The notes: generated from the sequence alone by a model not told the origin. DNA of 64,000 bases from Acidobacteriota bacterium (GCA_016213675.1 JACQZW010000021.1:62001-126000); one strand, 5' to 3'; shown: positions 33,084 through 41,773, counted from the stretch's first letter. Translations and numbers: made by a program.

Positions 33084-34163
33084 CTAGTTCACGGTGGCCG
33101 CACCACCGTTCGCACCTCGCGGCGCGCCCTCGCGCGCCTCGGCGGGGGTCTCGCCGCCGAACTGGTGGTGGAGGTCGCGGCTGACCTCGACGGCGGCCTT
33201 CCCGAGGCGGGCCATGGCGCGGAGGACGGCGTCCGGGATGAAGGGGTTGCAGTCGACGGAGGTGCTGGCCAGGACGCTACCGTCCAGCAACGTGAAGTTC
33301 AGGAACTGCTGGTCGTTGTTGGCCTCGTTGAGCGCCGCGAGCAGCTCCGGGGTCAGCTCGAGGCCGCGGAGCAGCGGCGCCATCAGGTAGACGACCGGCT
33401 CGTCCGGGTCGACGCGGAGGAACACCGGCGTGCCGTCGTACGAGAGCGAGAACCCGTCGTGCTCGCCGTACTCCAGGTCGGTGAGGCCGGTCGCCTCGGT
33501 GACCGCCTCGAGCAGCGCGGACTTCAGCTCGTCCTGGTTCTTCGGGCGGCGCGCGAGGACCTCCAGGTCCGAGCGGTTCGGGTCGCGCGGCGCCCGGTTC
33601 AGCCGGAGGGTCGGCAGGAGGATGGCCCGGCCCGTGCTCTCGAAGGCGCGGTAGACGAGCTGGCCGGTGTGGGCGACGCCGTAGACCTCGCGCAGGGTCT
33701 CGACCGCGAGGGCGGCGACCGCCGCGAACGGCGCCGGGTGCGGGTACTCGCGGAAGAAGCCGGACGACTCGTCCGGGACGATGCCCTGGCCCGGGGGCGG
33801 GTCGGCCTTCGTGGTCGGGCGGCGCCAGCCCAGCCGGCGGAGGAGCCGGAGCTCGCGGCGGCCGAGCTGCTCGCTCTCGGGGAGGGACGCGTTCGGAGCG
33901 GCCTCGATCCGCAGCCCGGCGGCGCCGCGGGCGCCGAACTGCACGAGCGTGCCGGACCGCTTGCGGTCGAGGGCGAGGAAGTGGTCGTCCTCGAGGACGG
34001 CGAGGGCCTGCGCGAGGGCGCGCTCGAACGCCCGCCACGAGCGGGAGGCCGGGCGGTGCGGGGTGGTCGGGTCGGGCTTCGGGGCCGCGGCCCTGACGGC
34101 GGTCCGTCCGGGCCGGCGGCCGTCGGTACGGGCCGGCGATTGGAGGGCGGCGGTGCGTCGCAT
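33084..34163 (-). CDS. TY-Chap-like (YbjN/T3SS chaperone fold) protein
   Basis: This 359-residue cytosolic protein has a disordered basic N-terminus. A first domain follows (about 45-175; LEDDHFLALDRKRSGTLVQF ... FFREYPHPAPFAAVAALAV). A C-terminal domain (about 200-340) has the YbjN/CesT-like pattern VFLRVDPDEPVVYLMAPLL and LAALNEANNDQQFLNFTLLD. This matches the TY-Chap group of predicted peptide-binding chaperones. The ATG at 34163 is 17 bases after the ADP-ribosylglycohydrolase stop, so the two are cotranscribed. A chaperone for an effector or a binder of modified proteins is plausible. Assignment is by pattern memory and not certain. Confidence 0.65.
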   Translation of the reverse strand: MRRTAALQSPARTDGRRPGRTAVRAAAPKPDPTTPHRPASRSWRAFERALAQALAVLEDDHFLALDRKRSGTLVQFGARGAAGLRIEAAPNASLPESEQLGRRELRLLRRLGWRRPTTKADPPPGQGIVPDESSGFFREYPHPAPFAAVAALAVETLREVYGVAHTGQLVYRAFESTGRAILLPTLRLNRAPRDPNRSDLEVLARRPKNQDELKSALLEAVTEATGLTDLEYGEHDGFSLSYDGTPVFLRVDPDEPVVYLMAPLLRGLELTPELLAALNEANNDQQFLNFTLLDGSVLASTSVDCNPFIPDAVLRAMARLGKAAVEVSRDLHHQFGGETPAEAREGAPRGANGGAATVN

Positions 34164-34180
34164 CGCGGGCTCCTTTCGTC

Positions 34181-34963
34181 TCACGCCTTCATCCCATCGG
34201 GCTGGAACCACTTGCGGAACCGCTCGACGACCGCGAGGAGCGGCGCGTCGAGGCGCTGGATGGCCGCGGAGGCGATCGGCTCGGGTACGTCCCAGTGAGC
34301 CTCGGCGACCGAGCCGGCGATGCACGCGAGGGTGTCGGCGTCGCCGCCGAGGGAGACGGCGAGGCGCACGGTCTCCTCGAAGTCGTCGGCCTCGAGGAAG
34401 CAGGTCAGCGCCTCGGGGACCGTGCCGGGGCACGTCTCGTCCATCCGGTAGCCGGGGCGGATTGCGTCGGTGGTGCGGGTGAGGTCGTAGCCGAAGCGGC
34501 CGGTGATCTCGGTGCGGATGTCGTCCTTGTCGGCGCCGGTCCGGGCGAGGAAGACGGCGAGCGCGATCGCCTGCGCGCCGAGGATGCCCTGGGGGTGGTC
34601 GTGGGTCGGGAGCGCCGAGCGCTCGGCCTCGCGGAGGACGCTGGGGACGGTGTCGCACGCCCAGCCGACCGGCGCGACGCGCATCGCCGAGCCGTTGCCG
34701 AGCGAGCCGTACGGGCCGGCGCCGTCGGTTAAGAGCCAGTGGTGGAAGCGGCTGCCCCAGCTCATGTGCGGGTAGCGGCGCCCCCAGCGGCGGAACGCCT
34801 CGGCGTAGTCGCCGCCGTCGAGGAGCGCCTCGGCGACCGCGACGGTGAGGACGGTGTCGTCGGTGAACTCCGAGCGCTTCGAGAAGAGCGGGAACTCGGT
34901 GGTCTTGATGCGGTCGAACTCGTACGGTGATCCGATGATGTCGCCTGCGATGGCTCCGAGCAT
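34181..34963 (-). CDS. ADP-ribosylglycohydrolase family enzyme
   Basis: This 260-residue ADP-ribosylglycohydrolase (DraG/ARH fold) removes ADP-ribose from proteins or small molecules. Metal-binding motifs are visible: AIAGDIIGSPYE at the N-terminus, SEFTDDTVLTVAVAEAL (Thr-Asp-Asp) and the C-terminal SLGGDADTLACIAGS. The central GNGSAMRVAPVG stretch is also typical. Length is normal. The ATG at 34963 stands after a repeat-filled gap, so promoter sharing with the WYL gene upstream is uncertain. It pairs with the TY-Chap-like gene downstream. Substrate is unknown; no nitrogenase genes are nearby, so a DraG role is unlikely. Confidence 0.88.
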   Translation of the reverse strand: MLGAIAGDIIGSPYEFDRIKTTEFPLFSKRSEFTDDTVLTVAVAEALLDGGDYAEAFRRWGRRYPHMSWGSRFHHWLLTDGAGPYGSLGNGSAMRVAPVGWACDTVPSVLREAERSALPTHDHPQGILGAQAIALAVFLARTGADKDDIRTEITGRFGYDLTRTTDAIRPGYRMDETCPGTVPEALTCFLEADDFEETVRLAVSLGGDADTLACIAGSVAEAHWDVPEPIASAAIQRLDAPLLAVVERFRKWFQPDGMKA

Positions 34964-35276
34964 CGTGACTCCTTTCTCGTGACCCCCGGGAGTGCTGCCA
35001 GGGTCATGCTCGCACGCGATGCGGCACAGGACGTGCCGGATCTCCGGGCGGTCGCAGCCGTCATTGCGAGGAGGCCGAAGGCCGACGAAGCATTCCCGAG
35101 GCGCCTGAACGCGCTCCAGGCGCGGCGGGGTTGCTTCGGCCCTGCGGGCCTCGCAATGACGGAGTGTTTCGCGGGGGGGCGAAGGCGAACGAGGAGGTCG
35201 CGACGCGCTCCAGGCGCGGCGGGGTTGCCTCGGCCCTGCGGGCCCTCGCAATGACGGAGTGTTTCGCGGGCGGGGG
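34964..35276. repeat. Repeat-filled gap: tandem and inverted GTCATTGCGAG-type elements
   Basis: Two direct copies (35111-35177 and 35205-35272, offset 94) start GCGCTCCAGGCGCGGCGGGG and end TGACGGAGTGTTTCGCGGG. The segment at 35059-35098 (GTCATTGCGAGGAGGCCGAA) is their inverted counterpart, so the block can fold into alternative hairpins. Related text lies at 36693-36740, 41660-41712 and 58709-58750. No gene is present. Confidence 0.8.
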
Positions 35277-36257
35277 TTACGTGGGGTAGCGGGAGGCGGC
35301 GTGGCGGAGCTGGCGGGCGACCTCGTCGCGCAGCGCGGGCGGGGCGAGGACCTCGCAGGTGCCGCCCCAGCCGAGGATCCACGGGACGAGCTCGATCGTC
35401 GAGGCGACGGCGAGGCGCATCTCGACGCCGCCGTCGGGCAGGTCCTCGAGGCGCTGGCTCGCGTGCCAGCGCGCCTCCCGCACCGAGCGCGCAGCCTCCG
35501 GCGCGAAGCGGAGCTTGACCTCGACGGCGTCGGCGTCGGAGAGCCAGACGTCCCAGCTCCGCTCGAGCCGGGCGAGCCGCTCCGCGGTCGGCACCGGCTC
35601 GAACGGCGTGGCGGTGAGCTCGGCCTTGACGACGCGCTCGAGCTTGAAGACGCGCAGCTCGCCGGGCGGGTCGGCGTGGCCGACGGCGTAGAGCGAGAAC
35701 CCGTGCACCGAGGGCTCGAGGAGGTGGGTGCGGAAGCGGCACGTGCGCGACGTCTTGCGGCCGAACGCGAGGTAGGTGACGACGATCTCGCGGTGCAGCG
35801 CCCAGCCGTACGCGAACGCGCGGAACACCTCGCCGAACGGGCCCGCCTCGCCGCTGCCGACGCGCGACGCGAGGTCCTGCATGACGGCGCCGAGGTCCGC
35901 CGGGACGACCGCGGCGAGCTTGCCGACGCTGGAGCCGACGGCGGGGTTCGACTCGTCGCTGTGGCGGCAGAGCAGGCGGGCGGCGAGGTACACCGCGGCC
36001 GCCTCCTCGAGCATGAACCGCACCGGCGGCATCTCGAGCCGGGCGTCCGGGGCGAGGCGCCAGCGCTTCTTGTCGAGGATGAGCGGCAGCCGGCCCGACC
36101 CGGACAGCTCGTTGAGGTAGTTGCGGACGGTGCGCGGCGCGATGCCGAGGCGGCCCGCGAGCTCGGTCGAGCTGTGCGACCGCTGCGGCCCGGTCGCGAA
36201 GATCATCTGCAGCTCCATGAGCCGCCCGGCCTTGGTCAGCGAGTCGGCGAAGGGCAC
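35277..36257 (-). CDS. WYL-domain transcriptional regulator
   Basis: This 326-residue regulator has an N-terminal winged helix-turn-helix (about 25-65; STELAGRLGIAPRTVRNYL), a WYL ligand-sensing domain (about 140-215; HREIVVTYLAFGRKTSRTCR, then HGFSLYAVGHADPPG) and a WCX tail. WYL proteins often sense nucleic acid or nucleotide ligands and control defence loci. The GTG at 36257 has a perfect AGGAGG five bases upstream. It lies 35 bases after the PH-like gene and upstream of the ADP-ribosylglycohydrolase pair, so it may regulate the set. Confidence 0.87.
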   Translation of the reverse strand: MPFADSLTKAGRLMELQMIFATGPQRSHSSTELAGRLGIAPRTVRNYLNELSGSGRLPLILDKKRWRLAPDARLEMPPVRFMLEEAAAVYLAARLLCRHSDESNPAVGSSVGKLAAVVPADLGAVMQDLASRVGSGEAGPFGEVFRAFAYGWALHREIVVTYLAFGRKTSRTCRFRTHLLEPSVHGFSLYAVGHADPPGELRVFKLERVVKAELTATPFEPVPTAERLARLERSWDVWLSDADAVEVKLRFAPEAARSVREARWHASQRLEDLPDGGVEMRLAVASTIELVPWILGWGGTCEVLAPPALRDEVARQLRHAASRYPT

Positions 36258-36292
36258 GGTGACCTCCTGGATGGGCTTCGGAGGGTCGTGTG

Positions 36293-36595
36293 CTACCCGC
36301 CGGTCTGGTAGCTCTCGATGAGGTCGCGGATGCGGCGGGCGTCGGACTTGTAGTGGCCGTGGCTCAAGATCGGGTTGGAGCCGCCGCTCGAGTCGATGCG
36401 GATGGCGGACCAGATCAGGCCGGTCTCGATGTTGACCGACGCGACCTTGGCGATCGGGATGCTCTCCTCGTTCGAGCCGATCAGGCGCGGCTTGACGCGG
36501 CAGACCCGCTCGCGAGTGATCTCGATGCGGACGGGGAAGATGAGGTTGCCGCGGGTCAGCCGGCTGGCCTTGAACACCTGCTTGTCCTCGGGCAT
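36293..36595 (-). CDS. Small PH-like domain protein, hypothetical
   Basis: This 100-residue protein is almost all predicted beta-strand with a C-terminal helix (DARRIRDLIESYQTGG), like a bacterial PH-like domain. Strands include FPVRIEITRERVCRVKPR and SIPIAKVASVNIETGLIWS. The ATG at 36595 has GGAGG eleven bases upstream. It is the first gene of the minus-strand group with the WYL regulator. No catalytic motif is present; a binding or sensing role is likely. Family recognition is tentative. Confidence 0.65.
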   Translation of the reverse strand: MPEDKQVFKASRLTRGNLIFPVRIEITRERVCRVKPRLIGSNEESIPIAKVASVNIETGLIWSAIRIDSSGGSNPILSHGHYKSDARRIRDLIESYQTGG

Positions 36596-37106
36596 GGGCG
36601 CCACCTCCGCGTGCTGCGCCATCCAGTGTCTCACCGTTCGTGCGCGGGCACACGCCGCGCCGGGGAGAGCAGCCCTCCGACCGGGCCGGCACGCTCGGAG
36701 CGCGATCAGGTGCGTCGGGGTTGCTTCGTCGCCGCTGCGCGGCTCCTTCCAAGTAACATCTCGCCGAACGTTGCCCCGGGAGCTGGAATCTGCTGTGGAG
36801 CGCGCCCTCCGGGCGTGCTCCTGGGCGACCATGCAGGCGCCATGAGAGCACGCGCGGAGCGCGCGCTCCACAGAAACCCTCCGCAGTCGACAAGTCCTGT
36901 TACTTCAACGAAGAAGCGGCCCGGCCGGGCCGTGGTGTTCTCCCAGTGACGGAATGCCCGGCCGAGTCTGGTCAGGGCTCGGGGCTGCAACCTGTCCCCT
37001 CCGGTCTCGTATAACCCACGTGTCCAGTTCAGTTTCCGACAGAATTTGACAGTTCTTGACACTCGCGCGGGTCGGGGCCGACCCGCGCCCCGGGAGGGCT
37101 CCGGCA
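36596..37106. other. Intergenic region with strong hairpin and repeat text
   Basis: No gene is visible in these 511 bases between divergent units. The hairpin at 36793-36873 is the main structure. Text at 36693-36740 (GTCGGGGTTGCTTCGTCGC) belongs to the GTCATTGCGAG repeat family. Promoters for both neighbours should be here, but no clear -35/-10 pair is evident. Confidence 0.4.
36793..36873. repeat. 28-base inverted repeat with 25-base loop
   Basis: CTGTGGAGCGCGCCCTCCGG (start of left arm, 36793-36820) and its counterpart (36846-36873, ending GCGCTCCACAG) pair at 26 of 28 positions. A related arm stands alone at 11280-11307. Such elements are common in high-GC genomes and may act as transcription or recombination structures. 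Confidence 0.8.
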
Positions 37107-38546
37107 ATGAAGAGGACATCGTGGCTGGTCGTGGCGTGTGCAGCGCTTCTCGTCGCAGCGGGCGCGGCGGCCGAGGACGTCGCGGGGCTGCCGCTGCACG
37201 TCCAGAAGCTCGACCCGACGGCGGTCCGGGTGTGGATCGGCGACCACATCTCGTCGACCGCGACGGTGGCGATCGCGACGGGCAAGGGCATCGTCGTCGT
37301 CGACACCCTGGGCAACCCGAGGATCGACGCGCAGCTCCGCAAGGTCATCGCCCGCGAGCTGGGCCGGAGCGACTTCGCGATGCTGATCATCACCCACGAG
37401 CACGGCGACCACACCGGGGGCAACGCGGTGTACGCCGACTGCCCGATCGTCGGGCACGAGCTGGTCGCGGCCGGGATGGCCGCCCAGGGCGGCGACCGCG
37501 AGGAGGTGCTGGCGTGGCATGACCGGCGGGTCGGGGAGATCAAGGCCGAGCTCGCCAAAGAGCCGGCGGGCTCGCCCAAGGCGGCGCGGATGAAGGAGGA
37601 GCTGGCCCTGGACCGAGTGGGCCGCGAGGCCCTGACGTCCGACGCGAAGAAGGTGCCGCCGACGAAGACGTTCGCTGACCGGCTGACGCTCGACATGGGC
37701 GACACCACCTTCGAGCTCACCTACATCGGCGGCATGCACAGCGCGAGCGACATTGCCGTCCTCGTGCCCGAGCACGGCCTGCTGCTGACCGGCGACACCA
37801 TGGCCGACCGCTGGCTCACCGACACCCCCGGGTGCCTGGCGTCGTTCATGGCCCGCGGCGGGGTCCAGCACGACTTCCCGCTCTGGCTCGACAACTGGGG
37901 CCGGTTGCTGGCCAGGAAGGACCAGATCAAGCGCCTCGTCCCCGGCCACTGGAACGGCGAGCTGTCGATCCAGGGCGCGGAGGCCAGGGTGAGCTACGTC
38001 AGGACTCTGTGGGACGGCATCAGCGAGGCCGTTGCGGCCGGCAAGAGCATGGACGAGGTCATGGTGGCGTACCGCCTGGAGACGAGGTTCCCGGAGCTGG
38101 CGAAAAGCCCCGGGTTCAGCGAGCGGAACAACTTCATGACGGTGTCGGAGCTGTGGAGCGTCATCACGAAGCAGGAGTCGGCCGCGGGCAAGCTGTACGA
38201 GCTGATCGCCCAGGGCGCCGGCGAGGAGGCGATCCGGCAGGTGGTGGCCGAGCGCGGCGCGAAGCAGCCGAAGTACTACTTCCTCGAGGTGGAGCTCAAC
38301 GCCCAGGCGTACCGCTTCCTGCAGGAGGAGAAGGTCAAGGAGGCCACCGCGCTGTTCAGGGTCAACGTCGAGCTGTTCCCCGCGTCGTGGAACGTCTACG
38401 ACAGCCTCGGCGAGGCGCTCCTGAAGGCGGGGGACGTCCCCGGCGCGGTCGGGATGTACGAGAAGTCGGTGGAGCTCAACCCGAACAACCAGAACGGCAA
38501 GGACGCCCTCGCGCGGATCCGCACCGCCCCGCACGCGACGACGTAG
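37107..38546 (+). CDS. Exported metallo-beta-lactamase-fold hydrolase with TPR tail
   Basis: This 479-residue protein has a signal peptide (WLVVACAALLVAAGAAAE) and an MBL domain (about 25-290) with THEHGDHTGGN (HxHxDH). Second- and third-site histidines lie in GGMHSASD and VPGHWNG, and Asp is in LLTGDTM. A helical C-terminus (about 380-475) looks like TPR repeats (AYRFLQEEKVKEATALFRVN; ALLKAGDVPGAVGMYEKSVE). The fold hydrolyses esters, thioesters or lactams; no substrate can be assigned. The ATG at 37107 follows GGGAGG. It is monocistronic, with repeats on both sides. Confidence 0.87.
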   Translation: MKRTSWLVVACAALLVAAGAAAEDVAGLPLHVQKLDPTAVRVWIGDHISSTATVAIATGKGIVVVDTLGNPRIDAQLRKVIARELGRSDFAMLIITHEHGDHTGGNAVYADCPIVGHELVAAGMAAQGGDREEVLAWHDRRVGEIKAELAKEPAGSPKAARMKEELALDRVGREALTSDAKKVPPTKTFADRLTLDMGDTTFELTYIGGMHSASDIAVLVPEHGLLLTGDTMADRWLTDTPGCLASFMARGGVQHDFPLWLDNWGRLLARKDQIKRLVPGHWNGELSIQGAEARVSYVRTLWDGISEAVAAGKSMDEVMVAYRLETRFPELAKSPGFSERNNFMTVSELWSVITKQESAAGKLYELIAQGAGEEAIRQVVAERGAKQPKYYFLEVELNAQAYRFLQEEKVKEATALFRVNVELFPASWNVYDSLGEALLKAGDVPGAVGMYEKSVELNPNNQNGKDALARIRTAPHATT

Positions 38547-38734
38547 CGTGCCGAAGTGCAGTGCCGGCGACGGGCGGGGACACGCCCCGCCCTACGCCGT
38601 TCTGCCGGCTTCGGGTCTTTGGTGGGGCGGTCCTTGCGGCCGCCCGTTGTCGCGCGTGCAAGCTTGGCGACGGGTGGGGGCAAGCCCCGCCCCTACGAGC
38701 CGCTGCCGAGGGCGGGTACGCTACTGTCGTCAGC
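38547..38734. repeat. GC-palindrome repeats between two genes
   Basis: Two elements of the GGGCGGGG-N-CCCCGCCC family occur. One is at 38572-38592 (perfect 8-base arms, then TACG); the other is at 38672-38698 (GGTGGGGGCAAGCCCCGCCC, then CTACG). Between them lies GGGGCGGTCCTTGCGGCCGC, a relative of 11226 and 12986. Confidence 0.65.
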
Positions 38735-39970
38735 ATGGAACGGCGACGGGTGAGCATCGTCGGCGGTGGGGCGGCCGGGTTCTTCGCGGCGATCGCCTGC
38801 GCTGAGGCGCGGCCGGGGACCGAGGTCACGATCCTCGAATCGGGACCGGGGTTCCTGGCCAAGGTCCGGATTTCGGGCGGCGGCCGCTGCAACGTCACCC
38901 ACGCCTGCTTCGACGCGCGCGAGCTGGCGAGCCGGTACCCGCGCGGCGGGCGGGCGCTGCTCGGCCCGTTCCGGGTCTTCCAGCCGCGCGACACGGTGGC
39001 GTGGTTCGCCGCGCGCGGCGTCGAGCTGAAGACCGAGGCGGACGGCCGGATGTTCCCGGTCAGCGACACCTCGGCGACGGTCATCGACTGCCTGGTGGGG
39101 GCGGCGCGTGCGGCCGGGGTCAAGCTCCGCACCGACTGCGGCGTGACGCGGATCGCGCGGCGGCCCGAAGGCGGCTTCGAGCTGACGCTGGCCCGCGACG
39201 AGGCCCACCCGAGCGACCGCGTGCTCCTCGCCACCGGCGGCTGCCGCACCGCGGCCGCGGGCGCCCTGGCCGTGTCGCTCGGCCACTCACTCGAGGCGCC
39301 GGTGCCGTCGCTCTTCACGTTTCACGTCGGGACGCCGTGGGTCCGCGAGCTGGCCGGCGTCTCGGTGGCGTCCGCCGAGGTGGCGGTCCCGTCCCAGGGC
39401 CTGAGGGAGCGCGGCGCCGTGCTGCTCACGCACTGGGGCCTGAGCGGGCCGGCGATCCTGCGGCTGTCGGCCTGGGGGGCGCGGGCGCTGCACGCGCTCG
39501 ACTACCGGTTCTCCCTCCGCGTCAACTGGCTGCCCGAACTCGACGCGGAGGCGCTCGCCGCCCTCCTGGGCTCGCGCCGCCAGGAGCAGCCGGCGCGGCT
39601 GATCGTCAACTCGCCGATCGCGCCGCTGACCGCCCGCCTGTGGGAGCGGCTCGTGCTCGCCGCTGGGATCGGCCGCGACACGCGCTGGGCCGATCTTTCC
39701 CGGCCGGACCGTGCCCGGCTCGTCGAACAGCTCGCGCGGACGGAACTGCCGGTGAGCGGGAAGAGCATGAACAAGGACGAGTTCGTCACCTGCGGCGGCG
39801 TGGCCCTGCGCGAGGTGAGCTTCAAGACGATGGAGAGCCGGGTCTGCCCCGGGCTGTACCTGGCCGGCGAGGTCCTCGACATCGACGGCATCACCGGCGG
39901 CTTCAACTTCCAGGCGGCCTGGACCACCGGTTGGATCGCCGGCCGCGCGATGGCCGGCGAGGAGCCTTGA
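38735..39970 (+). CDS. BaiN/HI0933-like flavoprotein (NAD(P)/FAD-dependent oxidoreductase)
   Basis: This 411-residue soluble flavoprotein has an N-terminal Rossmann FAD site VSIVGGGAAGFFAAIACAE. The family signature KVRISGGGRCNVTHAC follows, and the C-terminal FAD motif reads GLYLAGEVLDIDGITGGFNFQ. The group includes gut BaiN dehydrogenases and the HI0933 family, whose usual substrate is unknown. The ATG at 38735 starts directly at the Rossmann strand. It converges on a membrane-protein gene with 34 bases between stops. No operon partner is seen. Confidence 0.9.
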   Translation: MERRRVSIVGGGAAGFFAAIACAEARPGTEVTILESGPGFLAKVRISGGGRCNVTHACFDARELASRYPRGGRALLGPFRVFQPRDTVAWFAARGVELKTEADGRMFPVSDTSATVIDCLVGAARAAGVKLRTDCGVTRIARRPEGGFELTLARDEAHPSDRVLLATGGCRTAAAGALAVSLGHSLEAPVPSLFTFHVGTPWVRELAGVSVASAEVAVPSQGLRERGAVLLTHWGLSGPAILRLSAWGARALHALDYRFSLRVNWLPELDAEALAALLGSRRQEQPARLIVNSPIAPLTARLWERLVLAAGIGRDTRWADLSRPDRARLVEQLARTELPVSGKSMNKDEFVTCGGVALREVSFKTMESRVCPGLYLAGEVLDIDGITGGFNFQAAWTTGWIAGRAMAGEEP

Positions 39971-40004
39971 CGCATGCCGCGCGTAGAGAGACCGGGGTCC
40001 CGGG

Positions 40005-41558
40005 TCAGGGCGAGGAGTAGACGTGGTCCCCCGCCGCCTGCTGTCGCATGAGGTCCCGGGCGAACACGCTGTCCGGCGAGCCGAGGTACTGGCCGGCGAA
40101 GTCCCAGTCGGCGGTGCTCGGAAGGGCGTCGAGCCCGGCGGCGTAGCTTTCGGCGTTGGTGATGGACGTGTCCGGAAGCTGGCCGCCGAGCTTCCCGAAC
40201 GGCGCCAGGGCGAGGACCTTCGCGGGGCGCTCGGCGCTCAGCAGGACGACGGCGGCGAAGGCGAGCCGCGTGCGCAGGCTCGCGCCCGCCTGCCAGAGGG
40301 CGACGAGCGAGCGGGCGACGACCAGGCGGAACACGACCAGCGCGGGCATCGCGACGCGCATCGCCCAGTCGTTGTGCCGGCCCATGTAGACGAGGGTGGC
40401 CGCGACGACGACGGCGCAGGCGAGGACGAAGAGGCGCCACTCGTCCGCCGCCGGGATGCCGTGGCGCCGATGGAGCCAGGCGACCGCGAGGGCGAGAAGG
40501 CCGACCGAGGCGACCAGGAAGCCCAGGTAGCGGAGCCAGTCGAGCGGGCCGGCGAAGACCGTCGGGAGCAGGCCGAGGTACTGCTGGGGGGTGTGGGCGA
40601 GGTAGTACAGGCAGGCGGGCAGCCCGAGCACGGCGCCGCCGACGATCGACGGCCAGCCGAGGCCGCTCCGTGGCCGGCGCAGCAGCGCCGCGAGGGCGAA
40701 CGGCATCAGGCCGACCGTCACGAACGGCGACCACAGCAGCGTCGCGGCGAGGACGAGACCGAGGTGGCGGGCGGAGCGGCCCTCCTCGAGGGCGCGGAGC
40801 ACACAAGCCGTCCCGAGCCACGCCGCGATGGCGTGCTGCGGGACCCAGAGCAGGGCCGACGGCTCCGACTGGAAGAGCAGCCGGACGGGCAGGCCGCCGA
40901 ACGAGAACACCTGCTCGGTGAAGCGGTCGGCGATCCACCACTGACCGTCCCCGCCGCCGGCGAGCAGGCCGACCTTCCGGAAGAACGGGACGAGGCCGGG
41001 GAGCCACGCGAACGAGTCGACGAACATGAACGAGACGAGCACCGCCGTCCCCCGGGGTCTCCCCAGGCGGGCGATCCAGGCGAACGCGAGGCCGACGCCA
41101 CCGAGCGCCCAGGCGAACGAGACCGGGGCGGTCGATCCGAGCCCGAGCACCTTGCCCGCCAGGCTCGCCGGGAGGTAGTAGGCGACGTAGTAGCAGAGGA
41201 TCGAGCCGCCGGGCCCGGCGGCCGGGTAGCGCACCGGCCACGGCTCGGTGACGAGGTCGTGGAAGACCAGGTTGTGCTTGAGGTAGTCCTCGGTCTGCAG
41301 GTTCAGCTCGCCGATGCCCGCGACGACGGTCCAGACCAGCGCAAACGCCGCGACGAAGGCCAGGGTCGGCCGGGGGGTGGGCGGGGCATCCTCCCGCGAG
41401 CGGCGCCAGACGTCCGCAACGCATGCGGCCAGCGCCAGCGCGGCGGGCAGCGCCAGCCACGGCCGCAGCCAGCCGAGGACGAAGATGACGCTCGGCAGCA
41501 ACAGGTAGCCGACCGTCGCCACGAACAGGGCATCCGAGCGCCGTCCGTCGGTGGTCAT
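40005..41558 (-). CDS. Polytopic membrane protein, glycosyltransferase-like, hypothetical
   Basis: This 517-residue protein has about ten to twelve hydrophobic segments (for example FVATVGYLLLPSVIFVLGWL and FVLACAVVVAATLVYM). A loop has CYYVAYYLPASLAGKVLGLG, and the C-terminal soluble tail includes TADWDFAGQYLGSPDSVFAR. The plan recalls GT-C type membrane glycosyltransferases or O-antigen-related proteins of unknown function, but no DxD motif is certain. The ATG at 41558 gives a sensible first helix. The frame stays open far upstream only as antisense shadow. A single-gene unit. Confidence 0.65.
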   Translation of the reverse strand: MTTDGRRSDALFVATVGYLLLPSVIFVLGWLRPWLALPAALALAACVADVWRRSREDAPPTPRPTLAFVAAFALVWTVVAGIGELNLQTEDYLKHNLVFHDLVTEPWPVRYPAAGPGGSILCYYVAYYLPASLAGKVLGLGSTAPVSFAWALGGVGLAFAWIARLGRPRGTAVLVSFMFVDSFAWLPGLVPFFRKVGLLAGGGDGQWWIADRFTEQVFSFGGLPVRLLFQSEPSALLWVPQHAIAAWLGTACVLRALEEGRSARHLGLVLAATLLWSPFVTVGLMPFALAALLRRPRSGLGWPSIVGGAVLGLPACLYYLAHTPQQYLGLLPTVFAGPLDWLRYLGFLVASVGLLALAVAWLHRRHGIPAADEWRLFVLACAVVVAATLVYMGRHNDWAMRVAMPALVVFRLVVARSLVALWQAGASLRTRLAFAAVVLLSAERPAKVLALAPFGKLGGQLPDTSITNAESYAAGLDALPSTADWDFAGQYLGSPDSVFARDLMRQQAAGDHVYSSP

Positions 41559-41655
41559 CGGTGCTCGGATCGTAGCAGGCGGCGAGTCGCGCCACCCACC
41601 CAGCCTCCGCGCGATCTCGGCGCGCCTGGAGCGCCAACCTGCGCGTCTGGGCCAA

Positions 41656-41715
41656 CCTGAGGCGCCTCGGGGTCCTTCGTCGTCGCTGCGCTCCTCCTCA
41701 GGATGACGGAGTGTT
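41656..41715. repeat. Intergenic repeat of the CCTGAGG/GTCATCCTGAG family
   Basis: On the minus strand this reads GTCATCCTGAGGAGGAGCGC and then GACGAAGGACC, a relative of the TGTCACCCTGAGCGCAGCGA arm at 10776 and 15085. It lies between the membrane-protein gene and a secreted propeller gene. Confidence 0.6.
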
Positions 41716-41773
41716 GCGCAGGAGCGAACGCCCCTTGCCCGTGATGGCGGGCGAGGGGCGGGGAGGGGACGAC

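Noticed and set aside
34181-34963. DraG (dinitrogenase reductase reactivating hydrolase)
   Set aside because: No draT or nif genes are near, and the family is much broader than DraG.
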